Positions 11,960 through 23,510 of a stretch of DNA of 64,000 nt are shown piece by piece. The translations under genes and the position numbers were made by a program. Positions within the stretch are counted from its first letter, which is position 1, and the number at the start of each line of letters is the position of its first letter. This stretch comes from Halichoerus grypus (lineage: Eukaryota > Chordata > Mammalia > Carnivora > Phocidae): assembly GCF_964656455.1 (NCBI RefSeq), contig NC_135714.1, positions 126,164,131 through 126,228,130 of the forward strand, written 5' to 3'. Below the pieces are notes generated by a model. It was not told where the DNA came from. It ran no database searches and was given only the letters and a program-made list of their open reading frames with translations.

Positions 11960-13834
11960 GTAAGTATTATGTAGAGGCGTAGTGGTTGACAGAGTGTTTA
12001 AAATTTCCACATGAAAAATCTCACTTAATGTTCTTGTAAATGTTAAAAATAGAAATCCCTTTAGAAGATGTTTGGTCTCTTTCCTCTTTTAGAGGATGAA
12101 AAAGAGGGAGAATTGATTAATTAATTCCCATTTATTTATTGCCTACTGTGTGCTAATCACTAGTAGATACTGGGTAGGTGGAGCCCTGAAAGGATTTCTG
12201 CCTTTAGGAGTCCATTCTCCAGCAAATATTGGGGCACACACGCCTCCCATTATCCCATAAAACAGAATAATGGCATGAGCAAAACGCTTTGGGAGCACAG
12301 AAGTATTTAACTTGCAGAAGGTTGGGGAAGATTAGCAGATTTGGAGAGATTAGCAGGTTGGAAATGGCTTCCCATAGAAAGATATTTAGATGGAAATTAC
12401 AGGCAGAAGGAGTAATGTGAGATAAAGCCAGAAGCCCACACAGTATCCGATAGAGAGTGAATTATATGTGATAAAATGTTAAATAAAAAAGGCCTGTAGT
12501 TGGTAGAATTTTAATTTGTGATTGAATGTTTCGTGAGTCATACTCATCTGAAGGTGTGCTGTTTTCTCTCTGTTATTCATACACCTTAGTTTTTGTGTTG
12601 ACACATGGTGTTTAATCATCAGAGTCGTCCGAAATCCATTGGTGTGAGGTATTTAATAGTTACGGAGATGAAGGGTGAGACACGTGAAGTCACTTGCCAG
12701 ATTATAGAGATCTTTATTTAAAATTCAAAACCCTAGCTCACTGGCTAAAACCTGCAGGATTGGTTTTCACAGGTGCACTGACAGTAGCTATAATTGTATT
12801 TTCATTTCCTTTTTTTTTTTTTTCTTTCCCCTTGGATGTATTCCACAGTTTAATCTGTTGAAAAATTTAGAGCAATCCCTTTGGGTCCTATGTTACTGCT
12901 GCCCGAACATTGCTTTAAACATTATCTTCTTGTGAGGTCTTTACGGCAGCCAGTGTAAAGGTTCCTAGTGTGTTACAGAGAGAAGCAATGTGTAGGCCCA
13001 GCTAGACTAGACTGTGCTGATAAAATAGGCCTTTGGAAAGGGCAAAAATATGGTCCCACTCACTTCTGTTTTCACATGGAAGAGGAATTTTTTTTTTTTT
13101 TTAGTAAGAAAATTTGTGTGATCAAGGAAGTGGGGGAAAGTTTTCTTGGCAAAAACTCAAGCAAACGCTTAGTTGTTTTGATTCCTTCCCTGTGGCATTT
13201 TTGGCAAACGGCGGAAAGAGAAATTAAACTCTAGTTGGAGGACAATTGTTTCATGTTCTTCACCTCAGAGACTGGAAAAAGCAGAAGAGTGCCAGTTTTA
13301 ATCTAGAATCCTTTGAGAATGGGGGAAAGATAAAGTGATTATGGAGTAAGGTTTTAAAATACCACAAGCTAATGTCATTAGGATTATCATGCCTTATAAC
13401 TGGAACTGGTGTGTTTGAAATTCTGATGTGAATTTTTTTTTTTTTTTTTTATACCCGATGAAGGCTTCATAAGAGGTAGGAACTTGCGAGTAGTAATGGA
13501 GTCTGTAGCGGTAGGAAAGGAGTTTAAAAAGTTTGTAGAAGCCATCCTTGAGTAATGTGGTAGAAGAGATTGCATAAATATAAACGGTAGCATCGCCTAC
13601 TAGATCGGTGCCTTGTGTTTGGCCTCCCGACTTTCTGGGGATGCTGTAATAGAGTCTCCACAATGATTTGAGTAACAGACCTGTTCCAAAGAAATACTAT
13701 AACTACTGTAATTATTGGCATGAATTTGCACCCAAGTGGAGTTGCGGTTAGAGCAGGACCTGTAGTTACCTTCTTTAACGAGAAAAAGTGCATGTGCATG
13801 TGTTACACAGGTGTATCCAGTATCCTCAGTGTGG
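11960..13834. other. Intron, no confident feature
   Basis: This is the start of the 19,241 bp intron. Around 12130-12450 there is wording like an old interspersed repeat (TTTATTGCCTACTGTGTGCT) that I cannot name. Homopolymer T runs lie at 12810-12823, 13089-13102 and 13433-13450. No exon is seen. Confidence 0.5.
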
Positions 13835-13868
13835 ACTTTATTTATTTATTTATTTATTTTTATTATTT

Positions 13869-14518
13869 TGTTATGTTAATCACCATACATTACATCATTA
13901 GTTTTTTTTTTTTTTTTAAAGATTTTATTTATTTGATAGAGACACAGTGAGAGAAGGAACACAAGCAGGGGGAGTGGGAGAGGGAGAAGCAGGGTTCCCG
14001 CCGAGCAGGGAGCCCGATGCGGGGCTCGATCCAAGGACTCCAGGATCATGACCTGAGCTGAAGGCAGACACTTAACGACTGAGCCACCCAGGCGCCCCCA
14101 TCATTAGTTTTTGATGTAGTGTTCCATGATTCATTGTTTGTGTATAACACCCTGTACTCCATGCAGAACATGCCCTCTTTATTACCCATCACCAGGCTAC
14201 CCCATCCCCCACCCCCTCCCCTCTAGAACCCTCAGTTTGTTTTTCAGAGTCCATCGTCTCTCATGGTTTGTCTCCCCCTCCGATTTCCCCCCCCTTCATT
14301 CTTCCCCTCTTGCTATCTTCTTCTTCTTCTTCTTCTTCTTTTTTTAACATATAATGTATTGTTTCAGAGGTACAGATCTCTGATTCAACACTCTTGCACA
14401 ATTCACAGCGCTCACCATAGCACATACCCTCCCCAATATCTATCACTCAGCCACCCCATCCTGCCCACACCCCACCACTCCAGCAACCCTCAGTTTGTTT
14501 CCTGGGGTTAAGAATTCC
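13869..14518 (-). repeat. L1 3'UTR made of two diverged tandem units
   Basis: On the + strand, one unit (13869 to about 14310, SINE included) runs to ACCCTCAGTTTGTTTTTCAG and TCTCATGGTTTGTC. The second (about 14345-14515) runs to AACCCTCAGTTTGTTTCCTG. Both share the order CATCACC or CTCACC, CCACCCC-rich stretch, CC(A)GCAACC/AGAACCC, CTCAGTTTGTTT. A CTT repeat (about 14318-14341) sits between them. Confidence 0.65.
13902..14098 (-). mobile_element. CanSINE, antisense, nested in L1 3'UTR
   Basis: Poly-T and AAAGATTTTATTTATTTGAT start, and GAGCCACCCAGGCGCCCC ends it. CATCATTAGTTTTT flanks both sides (from 13893 and from 14099), so it inserted into the already resident L1. Confidence 0.96.
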
Positions 14519-17500
14519 TCATATCAGTGAGGTCATATGATACATGTCTTTCTCTGATTGACTTATTTCACTCAGCATAACACTCTCCAGTTCTGTCCAC
14601 ATCATTGCAAATGGCAAGATTAAATTCCTTTTGATGGCTGCATAATATTCTATTGTATATATATACCACCTCTTCTTTATCCATTCATCTGTTGATGGAC
14701 ATCTTGGCTCTTTCCACAGTTTGGCTATTGTGGACATGCTGCTATAAACATCGGGGTGCATGTACCCCTTCGGATCCCTAGATTTGTATCTTTGGGGTAA
14801 ATACCCAGTAGTGCAATTGCTGGATCGTATGGTAGCTCTATTTTCAACTTTTTGAAGAACCTCCATACTGTTTTCCAGAGTGGCTGCACCAGCTTGCATT
14901 CCCACCAACAGTGTAGGAGGGTTCCCCTTTCTCTGCATCCCCGCCAACATCTGTCGTTTCCTGACTTGCTAATTTTAGCCATTCTGACTGGTGTGAGGTG
15001 ATATCTCATTGAGGTTTTGATTTGGATTTTCCTGATGCTGAGTGATGTTGACCACTTTTTCATGTGTCTGTTGGCCATTTGGATGTCTTTGGAAAAATGT
15101 TTGTTCATGTCTTCTACCCATTTCTTGATTGGATCATTTGTTCTTTGGGTGTTGAGTTTAAGAAGTTCTTTATAGATTTTGGATACTAGCCCTTTATCTG
15201 ATATGTCATTTGCAAATATCTTCTCTCATTCTGTCGGTTGTCTTTTGGTTTTGTTGACTGTTTCTTTTGCTGTGCAAAAGGTTTTTATCTTGATGAGGTC
15301 CCAATAGTTCATTTTTCCCCTTGCTTCCCTTGCCTTTGGTGATGTTTCTAGGAAGAAGCTGCTGTGGCTGAGGTCGAAGAGGTTGCTGCCTGTGTTTTCC
15401 TTTAGGATTTTGATGGACTCCTGTCTCACATTGAGGTCTTTCAACCATTTGGAGTCTATTTTTGTGTGTGGTGTAAGGAAATGGTCCAGTTTCATTCTTC
15501 TGCAGGTGGCTGTCCAATTTTCCCAACACCATTTGTTGAAGAGGCTGTCTTTTTGCCATTGGACATTCTTTCCTGCTTTGTTGAAGATTAGTTGACCATA
15601 GAGTTGAGGGTCCATTTCTGGGCTCTCAATTCTGTTCCATTGATCTGTGTGTCTGTTTTTGTGCCAGTACCATGCTGTCTTGATGATGACAGCTTTGTAA
15701 TAGAGCTTGAAGTTGGGAATTGTGATGCCGCCAGCTTTGCTTTTCTTTTTCAACATTCCTCTGGCTATTCGAGGTCTTTTCTGGTTCCATACAAATTTTA
15801 GGATTATTTGTTCCATTTCTTTGAAAAAAGTTGATGGTATTTTGATGGGGATTGCATTGAATGTGTGGATTGCTCTAGGTAGCATTGACATCTTCACAAT
15901 ATTTGTTCTTCCAACCCATGAGCATGGAACGTTTTTCCGTTTCTTTGTGTCTTCCTCAATTTCTTTCATGAGTATTCTATAGTTTTCTCAGTACAGATCC
16001 TTTGCCTCTTTGGTTCGATTTATTCCTAGGTATCCTATGGTTCTGGGTGCAATTGTAAATGGGATCGACTCCTTAATTTCTTTCTTCTGTCTTGTTGATG
16101 GTGTATAGGAATGCCACTGATTTCTGTGCATTGATTTTATATCCTGCCACTTTACTGAATTCCTGTATGAGTTCTAGCAGTTTTGGGGTGGAGTCTTTTG
16201 GGTTTTCCACATAAAGTATCATATCATCTGCAAAGAGTGAGAATTTGACTTCTACTTTGTCGATTTGGATGCCTTTGATTTCTTTTTGCTGTTTGATTGC
16301 TGTGGCTAGGACTTCTAATACTATGTTGAATAGCAGTGGTGATAGTGGACATCCCTGCCATGTTCCTGACCTTAGGGGGAAAGCTCTCAGTTTTTCCCCA
16401 TTGAGAATGATATTCGCTGTGGGTTTTTCATAGATGGCTTTTATGATACTGAGGAATGAACCCTCTATCCCTACACTCTAAAGAGTTTTAATCAAGAAAG
16501 GATGCTGTACTTTGTCAAATGCTTTTTCTGCGTCTATTGAGAGGATCATATGGTTCTTGTTCTTTCTTTTATTAATGTATTGTGTCACACTGATTGATTT
16601 GTGGATGTTGAACCAACCCTGCAGCCCAGGAATAAATCCCACCTGGTCGTGGTGAATAATCCTTTTAATGTAATGTTGGATCCTATTGGCTAGTATTTTG
16701 GTGAGAATTTTTGCATCCATGTTCATCAGGGATATTGGTCTGTAATTCTCCTTTTTGATGGGGTCTTTTTCTGGTTTTGGGATCAAGGTAATGGTGGCCT
16801 CATAAAACAAGTTTGGAAGTTGTCCTTCCATTTCTATTTTTTGGAACAGTTTCAGAAGAATAGGTATTAATTCTTCTTGAAATGTTTGGTAGAATTCCCC
16901 TGGGAAGCCATCTGGCCCTGGGCTCTTGTTTGTTGGGAGATTTTTGATGACTGCTTCAATTTCCTTAGTGGTTATAGGTCTGTTCAGGTTTTCTATTTTT
17001 TCCTGGTTCAGTTTTGGTAGTTGATACATCTCTAGGAATGCATCCATTTCCTCCAGATTATCTACTTTGCTGGCGTATAGTTGCTCATAATATGTTCTTA
17101 TAATTGTTTGTATTTCTTTGGTGTTGGTTGTGATCTCTCCTCTTTCATTCATGATTTTGTTGATTTGGGTCATTTTTCTTTTTGATAAGTCTGGCCAGGG
17201 GTTTATCAATCTTACTAATTCTTTCAAAGAACCAGCTCCTAGTTTTGTTGATCTGTTCTACTGTTCTTTTCATTTCTATTTCATTGATTTCTGCTTTGAT
17301 ATTTATTATTTCTCTTCTGCTGGGTTTAGGCTTTATTTGCTGTTCTTTCTCCAGCTGCTTTAGGTGTAGGGTTAGGTTGTGTATTTGAGACCTTTCTTGT
17401 TTCTTGAGAAAGGCTTGTATTGCTATATACTTTCCTCTTAGGACTGCCTTTGCTGCATCCCAAAGATTTTGAACAGTTGTGTTTTCATTTTCATTTGTTT

Positions 17501-18314
17501 CCATGAATTTTTAAAATTCTTCTTTAATTTCCTGGTTGACCCATTCATTCTTTAGTAGGATGTTCTTTAGCCGCCATGTATTTGAGTTCTTTCTGACTTT
17601 CCTCTTGTGATTAAGTTCTAGTTTCAAAGCATTGTGGTCTGAAAATATGCAGGGAATGATCCCAGTCTTTTGGTACCGGTTGAGACCTGATTTGTGACCT
17701 AGGATGTGATCTATTCTGGAGAATGTTTCATGGGCACTAGAGAAGAATGTGTATTCTGCTGCTTTGGGATGGAATGTTCTGAATAGATCTGTGAAGTCTA
17801 TTTGGTCCAGTGTGTCATTTAAAGTCTTTATTTCCTTGTTGATCTTTGCTTAGATGATCTGTCCATTTCAGTGAGGGGGTGTTGAAGTCCCCCACTATTA
17901 TTGTATTGTTGTCGATGTGTTTCTTTGCTTTTGTTATTAATTGCCTTTATAATTGGCTGCTCCCATGTTAGGGGCATAGATATTTACAATTGTTAGATCT
18001 TGTTGGATAGACCCTTTAAGTAGGATATAGTGTCCTTCCTCATCTCTTATTACAGTCTTTGGTTTAAAATCTAATTTGTCTGAAATAAGGATTGCCACCC
18101 CAGCTTTCTTTTCGTGTCCATTAGCATGGTAAATGGTTTTCCACCCCTTCACTTTCAATCTGGGGGTGTCTTTGGGTCTAAAATGAGTCTCTTGCAGACA
18201 GCATATCGATGGGTCTTGTTTTTTAATCCAATCTGATACCCTGTGTCTTTTGATTGGGGCATTTAGCCCATTTACATTCAGGGTAACTATTGAAAGATAG
18301 GAATTTAGTGCCAT
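14519..18314 (-). pseudogene. L1 ORF2 (endonuclease / reverse transcriptase), broken
   Basis: ORF2 runs from an ATG at 18314 (MALNSYLSIVTLNVNGLNAP, the apurinic endonuclease start with the metal-binding Asn) down to a stop at 14519 after YHMTSLI. This is about 3.8 kb, the usual length for a protein of roughly 1,270 residues. Recognisable parts are the endonuclease (CCLQETHF near 18200), reverse transcriptase blocks ([15 protein letters not shown] near 16530, FADD near 16220) and the C-terminal Cys-rich part ([15 protein letters not shown] near 14880). It is split over several frames at about 17930, 17130, 16478, 15226 and 14950, so no full protein can be made. Confidence 0.92.
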
Positions 18315-18395
18315 TGTATTGCCTGTAAGGTGACTGTTACTGTATATTGTCTGTGTTCCTTTCTGGGCTATGTTGCTTTTAGGCTCTCTCTTTGC

Positions 18396-19940
18396 TTAGA
18401 GGACCCCTTTCAATATTTCTTGTAGGGCTGGTTTCATGTTTGCAAATTCCTTTAGTTTTTGTTTGTCCTGGAAGCTTTTTATCTCTCCTCCTATTCTCAA
18501 TGACAGCCTAGCTGGATATAGTATTCTTGGCTGCATATTTTTCTCATTTAGTGCTCTGAATATATCATGCCAGTCCTTTCTGGCCTGTCAGGTCTCTGTG
18601 GAGAGGTCTGTTGCCAATCTAATGTTTCTACCATTGTAGGTTCAGATCTCTTCTCCCGAGCTGCTTTCAGGATTTTCTCTTTGTCTCTGAGACTTGTAAG
18701 TTTTACTATTAGATGTCGGGGTGTTGACCTATTTTTTTGATTTTGAGAGGGGTTCTCTGTGCCTCCTGGATTTTGATGCCTGTTTCCATCGCTAAATTAG
18801 GGAAGTTCTGTGCTGTAATTTGCTCCAGTATACCTTCTGCCCCTCCCTCGCTTTCTTCTTCTTCTGGGATCCCAATTATTCTAATGTTGTTTCATCTTAT
18901 GGTATCACTTATCTCTCGAATTCTGCCCTCGTAATCCAGTAGTTGTTTATCTCTCTTTTTCTCAGCTTCTTTATTTTCCATCATTTGGTCTTCTATATCA
19001 CTAATTCTTTCTTCTGCCTCATTTATCCTAGCAGTTAGAGCCTCCATTTTTAAAAAATTTTTTATTGTTATGTTAATCACTGTACATTACATCATTAGTT
19101 TTTGATGTAGTGTTCCATGATTCAGTGTTTGTGTATAACACCCAGTGCTCCATGCAGAACGTGCCCACTTTAATACCCATCACCAGGCTAACTCATTCTC
19201 CCACGCCCCTCCCTTCTAGAACCCTCAGTTTGTTTTTCAGTGTCCATTGTCTCTCATGGTTTGTCTCCCCTCCGATTTCTCCCCCTTCATTCTTCCCCTC
19301 CTGCTATCTTCTTTTTTTTTTTAAACATATATTGTATTATTTGTTTCAGAGGTACAGATTTGTGATTCAACAGTCTTGCACATTTCACAGCACTCACTAT
19401 AGCACATACCCTCCCCAATGTCTGTCACGCAGCCACCCCGTCCCTCCCACCCCCCACCACTCCAGCAACCCTCAGTTTGTTTCCTGAGATAAGAATTCCT
19501 CATATCAGTGATGTCATATGATACATGTCTTTCTCTGATTGACTTATTTCGCTCAGCATAATACCCTCCAGTTACATCCACATCGTTGCAAATGGCAAGA
19601 TCCCATTCCTTTTGATGGCTGCATAATATTCCATTGTATATATATACCACATCTTTATCCATCATCTCTTGATGGACATCTTGTAGAGCCTCCATTTTTT
19701 GATTGCATCTCATTAATAGCCTTTTTGATTTCGACTTGGTTAGATTTTAGTTCTTTTATTTCTCCACAAAGGGTTTCTCTAATAACTTCCATGCTTTTTT
19801 CAAGCGCAGCTAGTATCTTTAGAATCATCATTCTGAACTCTAGTTCTGACATCGTCCTAATGTCCATATTGAGTAGGTCCCTAGCAGTCGGTACTGCCTC
19901 TTGTTCTTTTTGCTGAGGTGATTTTTTTCCTTCTTTTCAT
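18396..19940 (-). pseudogene. L1 ORF1 (RNA-binding chaperone), broken and interrupted
   Basis: ORF1 starts near 19940 and ends at a stop at 18396 after a KPALQEILKGVL-like tail, 82 bp before ORF2. The N-terminal part (19655-19867) and a coiled-coil part (18892-19080, EAEERISDIEDQMMENKE) are recognisable. The reading frame meets stops soon after the start (near 19883). A 632 bp L1 fragment at 19052-19683 separates the two parts. The protein would normally coat L1 RNA as trimers. Confidence 0.85.
19052..19683 (-). mobile_element. 5'-truncated L1 nested inside L1 ORF1, perfect TSD
   Basis: Only the L1 3'UTR and the very end of ORF2 are present, in the same orientation as the host L1. TAGAGCCTCCATTTTT is perfect over 16 bp on both sides (19036-19051 and 19684-19699). 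The other L1 in this window reads straight through the same ORF1 site (about 62415-62430), which proves the insertion boundaries. Confidence 0.95.
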
Positions 19941-21761
19941 TTTGTCCCGAGGAGAATAGATGAATGAGAGAACAAAATGCTAACTGGGTAACAATGTCCC
20001 CAGAAAATATACACTAAACAAATCAGAAGAGACCTGAGACCGGGGGAAAAGAAAGGGAAAGAAAGAAAAAAGAAAAAGAAAAGAAAAAAATAAAAACAAA
20101 CAAAAACAAAACAAAACCAGAATATGATCAAATATGATCAGGCTGGTGCATAGATCAGTGCCACACACTAGATTTTGGGCGTATTTCGGTCTTTTAGAAG
20201 AAAGTGCCTCCCAAAATTTTAAAGAAAGTAAAACTTATATATGTACAAAAATAAGGGTTAATATGATGAAGAGATGGAATACGAGTGTAAAGATGAAAAT
20301 TATAAAAGGTTTTATAAAAGAAATTGATAAGAAGTTGGTTGAAAAAAGAAAGAAGAGGATTTAAAAAAAAAAAGGGAGAGAATGTGATCAGGCAGGAGAG
20401 TAGAACAAAGCCATACACTAGAGATTTAGGGTATATTTTGATCTGTTAGAAGAAACTGTATCTCAAAATTTTAAAGAGAGATCAACTTATATACATATAT
20501 ACCAAAAATAAGGGTAACTACTATGAAGGGATAGAATATGACTCTGAAAATGAAAAATAAAAAATATTTTTTAAAAAAGGGATTGATAATATGTCGGTTG
20601 AAAAAGGGAAAAAGAAAAATTAAAAAAAAAAAAGACAGTTAAAAAAAACATTAACTTTGAAAGACTAAAGAATCAGGGGTGAAAAAGCCATGAATTCTAG
20701 GTGCTGTATTCCCCTAGCGCTGGAGTTCTGCCATTCTCATTGATCAGTAAACTTGGTCTTGGCTGGCTGCTCTTGCTGAACTTCTGGGGGAGGGACCTGT
20801 TGCTGTGGTTCCCAAATGTCTTTGCCGGAGGCGGAATTGCCCCGCCCTTGCTCGGTCTGGGCTAAGTAATCTGCTCGGGTTTGCTCTCAGGAGCTTTTGT
20901 TCCTTGCAAGCTTTCCGTACAGCTTTGGAGGAGGAGAGTGAAAATGGCGGCCTCCCAATCTCCGTCCTGTAGGAGCTGAGAACTCGGGGCCCTGCTCCTC
21001 AGTGCTCCCCCAGAGAAAAGCAATCAGTCACTCCCATCTCCCCAGTCTCCGGCCGCACTCCGTGCTCACCTGGCCTGTGACTGAGCGTTTCTGTCTCTGG
21101 TGCATGACCCCGTGTGGAGTCTCCAAACCCAGCAGATCCTGGTGGTGTGCTCCTGTGTTGCTCCTCCCAGGGGAGGAAGGGGAGTCTCCCCGGATCTGCC
21201 GCTTGTTGGGTCCCTGCTGGAAGAGCAGTGGCCCGACTGTGCCGTGGATCACAGTTTATGGCAACCCCGGACCTGAGAGTCCGCACCTCGGCTTGGTCTC
21301 TGCAGCCGGCTTCCCCACTCCGATACCTGGGAGCTCTGCCACACTCAGGCACCCCCTGTCTTTCTGTGACCCCGAGGGTCCTGAGACCACACTGTCTCGC
21401 GAGGGTTCCACCCCCCTGCTTAGCCACTGGAGCGACGTCCCTCAGCGGAGCTGACTTCTGAAAGTTCCGATTTTGTACTCCGTGGCTCTATCACTTGCCA
21501 GAAGCGGCCGACAGAAGCCCCCTTCCCGGCCCCCTTCCCGGCCGTCTATCCTCCCGAATATCGCCTCGGATTCACTTCTCCGCATGTCCTACCTTCCAGA
21601 AAGTGGTCACTTTTCTGTTCAGAGAGTTGTTGCTATTCTTTTCTTCGATATCCTGTTGAGTTTGTAGGTGTTCAGAATGGTTTGATCCCTATCTAGCTGT
21701 ATTCCTGGGACCAGATGAAATCCAGGTCTCCTACTCCTACTGCCATCTTGCTCCGTCCCCC
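19941..21761 (-). promoter_or_regulatory. L1 5'UTR promoter region, CpG-rich distal part
   Basis: This is the L1 internal RNA polymerase II promoter region. The distal third (about 20820-21600) is GC- and CpG-rich compared with the AT-rich intron. At 21742-21749 the + strand reads GCCATCTT, i.e. AAGATGGC on the L1 strand about 13-20 nt from the element start, where human L1 carries its YY1 initiator-positioning site. A second YY1-like motif, AAAATGGCGGCC, lies on the + strand at 20941-20952. Whether any activity remains is not shown by the sequence. Confidence 0.6.
20132..20632 (-). repeat. Two tandem ~250 bp monomers in the L1 5'UTR
   Basis: Monomer 1 (20132-20380) and monomer 2 (20381-20632) share, in order: ATGATCAGGC/GTGATCAGGC, ACACTAGA, TTTTAGAAGAAA/TGTTAGAAGAAA, CAAAATTTTAAAGA, AACTTATATA, AAAATAAGGGT, GATGAA/TATGAA, TTGATAA, GGTTGAAAAA and a closing A-rich tract. 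They are diverged from each other, so the duplication predates this insertion. Confidence 0.85.
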
Positions 21762-23122
21762 AACTTTAATTTTTTATTTGAGTCTCTGTGAGTACCCCTC
21801 TCAGTCTTCACTGTGCCTCTCTTAGGAAAGAGTGTGGGAGCAAATTCTCTAATCTTTTGCACATGGACTTGCAAGTATTACATAAAAACAGTTACAGAAG
21901 TCAGGTGGCTAAAATTAGTCTCCCCTTTTGAATATTGTTGGAAAATTTGGATTGCAGTCAGGCTATCATTTTCCATTAACAACGGCACAGATGACCTTGT
22001 TGTGCGAAAATGTCTGTTAGCAGAGCTGACTGCTAAAATTATCAAGCATCGCCCGTCTTTGTTACTGCCTCTCACACCAGCACGGAAACTAATTTTTGAT
22101 TCCTTTCAGTCATGTGTGGTGGGTTCCATCTGTTCTGGGTTGTTGAGATGGTCTTGTTTGCCCTCCCTGCTGAGAATTCTGGAGGTCTCTCCTGGGTCCC
22201 TTTATTGTCTCTCCTCAGTTTCTTCTCTGTAGGCTTCTGTTGAGAATCCATGGGTTAATTTCTGGAGTGCCTGATACAAATATGAATTTTATTTCTTTTT
22301 TTGTCACCACGAGACAGACATTTTTTGTTCTTCATTCTTAAAAAATACTGTTCAGTGTTGAATGCATTGGGAAATTAATTTTTTTTTTTTATAGAGAAAA
22401 TTAAGAGTGTTAACTACACCCTCTCAGCTGAGAGAGCTAACTGAAATTGCCTAAAGGAACTAGAGTCCCTCTGTATGGAAAACCATTCCTTTGTTTCTCC
22501 TTTACTCACACATACAGTACTTCACTTCTGACACCTCTGGTCACCAACTGTGTGGGCTTTTTTCCCACGCCAGCCAATTCTGCGACACCAGCCGAGCGTC
22601 CTACAATTCAGTTCAGTTCTGATTCTTTCTACCTGGAGTTAGCATCAGGTCCTGCAGGGCAAGGGCTCAGTAGCACAAGCCTGCCCCCACTTCAGACACC
22701 AGTTGTGAGTCCTAGGTTGTCTGCAGGACTTCTGACTAACTGGCTTGAAATCAGTTTCACAACCCCCACCTCAGGTATGATAAATGGCTCACAGAACTCG
22801 GGGAAATACAAAGTGGTATTTGCCAGCTTATTATGTAATAGAGGATATGATAGAGGATACAGATGAAGAGCCAGATGAAGAGATACATTAGGTGAGATCC
22901 AGAAGTGTCCTGAGTGCAGAAGCTTCTGTCCCTGTGGAGTTTGGGTCTGTCCCCATCTGGGAGCCCACCACAAAGTCACCTCATTAGAATAAAAGATAAT
23001 CTTATCACCCAGGAAATTCCAAGGGACTTAGGAGCTTGGCGTCAGACACTTCTATCGCTTACGAAGTTATGGAGGTTGTCGGAGCTTTGTTTTAGGAACT
23101 AGGATCAAAGACTAAATATTAG

Positions 23123-23337
23123 GGGTGCCTGGGTGGCTCAGTCATTAAGCATCTGCCTTCGGCTCAGGTCATGATCCCAGAGTCCTGGGATCAAGCCCCA
23201 CATTGGGCTCCCTGCTTATTTCTAAAAAAAGAAATAAGCAGGAAGCCTTCTTCTCCCTCTCCCACTCCCCCTGCTTGTGTGCCCTCTCTCAGAGCTGTCT
23301 CTCTCTGTCAAATAAATAAAATCTTTAAAAAAAAAAA
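23123..23337 (+). mobile_element. CanSINE, sense, containing a perfect hairpin
   Basis: GGGTGCCTGGGTGGCTCAG head and AAATAAATAAAATCTTT tail. AGACTAAATATTAG flanks both sides (23109-23122 and 23339-23352). Inside, 23211-23223 and 23230-23242 are perfect 13 bp inverted repeats around six A bases, a structure absent from the other copies here. Confidence 0.95.
23211..23242. repeat. Perfect 13 bp inverted repeat (hairpin)
   Basis: CCTGCTTATTTCT, six A, then AGAAATAAGCAGG. Both arms match perfectly. It replaces the usual CTCAGC(A/G)GGGAGTCTG-type SINE segment. Confidence 0.95.
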
Positions 23338-23510
23338 AAGACTAAATATTAGAACAGATTAGAACACAAGATTCATATTTGTATCAGGCACTCCAGAAAT
23401 CAAACCTTACTCCTATTTATAAGACTTAGGAGCTCCATGTCAGGAACCAGAAGCAGAGACCAGCATATATTTCTTATTACTTCATACCATCCATCTTGTG
23501 AGAAAATATA

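Larger units (their letters stand above)
13838..21761 (-). mobile_element. Full-length carnivore L1, antisense, inactive, with nested insertions
   Basis: Read on the - strand: 5' tip at about 21761, CpG-rich 5'UTR (21761-19941), ORF1 (19940-18396), short inter-ORF spacer, ORF2 (18314-14519) and 3'UTR ending in a (TTTA)n-like tract near 13840. Without the nested SINE and L1 it is about 7.1 kb, which suits a complete element. ORF1 and ORF2 both carry frameshifts and stops, so it is not autonomous. The flanking duplication is weak (ACTTTATTT near 13835 and ACTTTAATTT near 21764). It lies antisense to ARHGAP10, the orientation usually tolerated in introns. Confidence 0.92.
22440..23510. mobile_element. 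Probable LTR-type repeat fragments, split by a SINE
   Basis: The segment contains CCAGGAAATTCCAAGGGACT with TTAGGAGCTTGGCGTCAG, and after the SINE a related TAAGACTTAGGAGCTCCATG with TCAGGAACCAGAAGCAGAGA and ATATATTTCTTATTA. These phrases recur in mammalian ERVL-like LTRs I remember, but the family and limits are uncertain. No retroviral coding frame is visible. Confidence 0.4.

Noticed and set aside
21002..21461. Several long open frames on both strands (up to 150 codons) that look like a GC-rich gene.
   Set aside because: They lie in the CpG-rich 5'UTR of the antisense L1. Frames stay open there because of base composition, and no family is recognisable.
22447..22866. A 139-codon open frame on the + strand.
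   Set aside because: No domain or splice context. The DNA reads as probable LTR-type repeat, and the frame has no protein resemblance.
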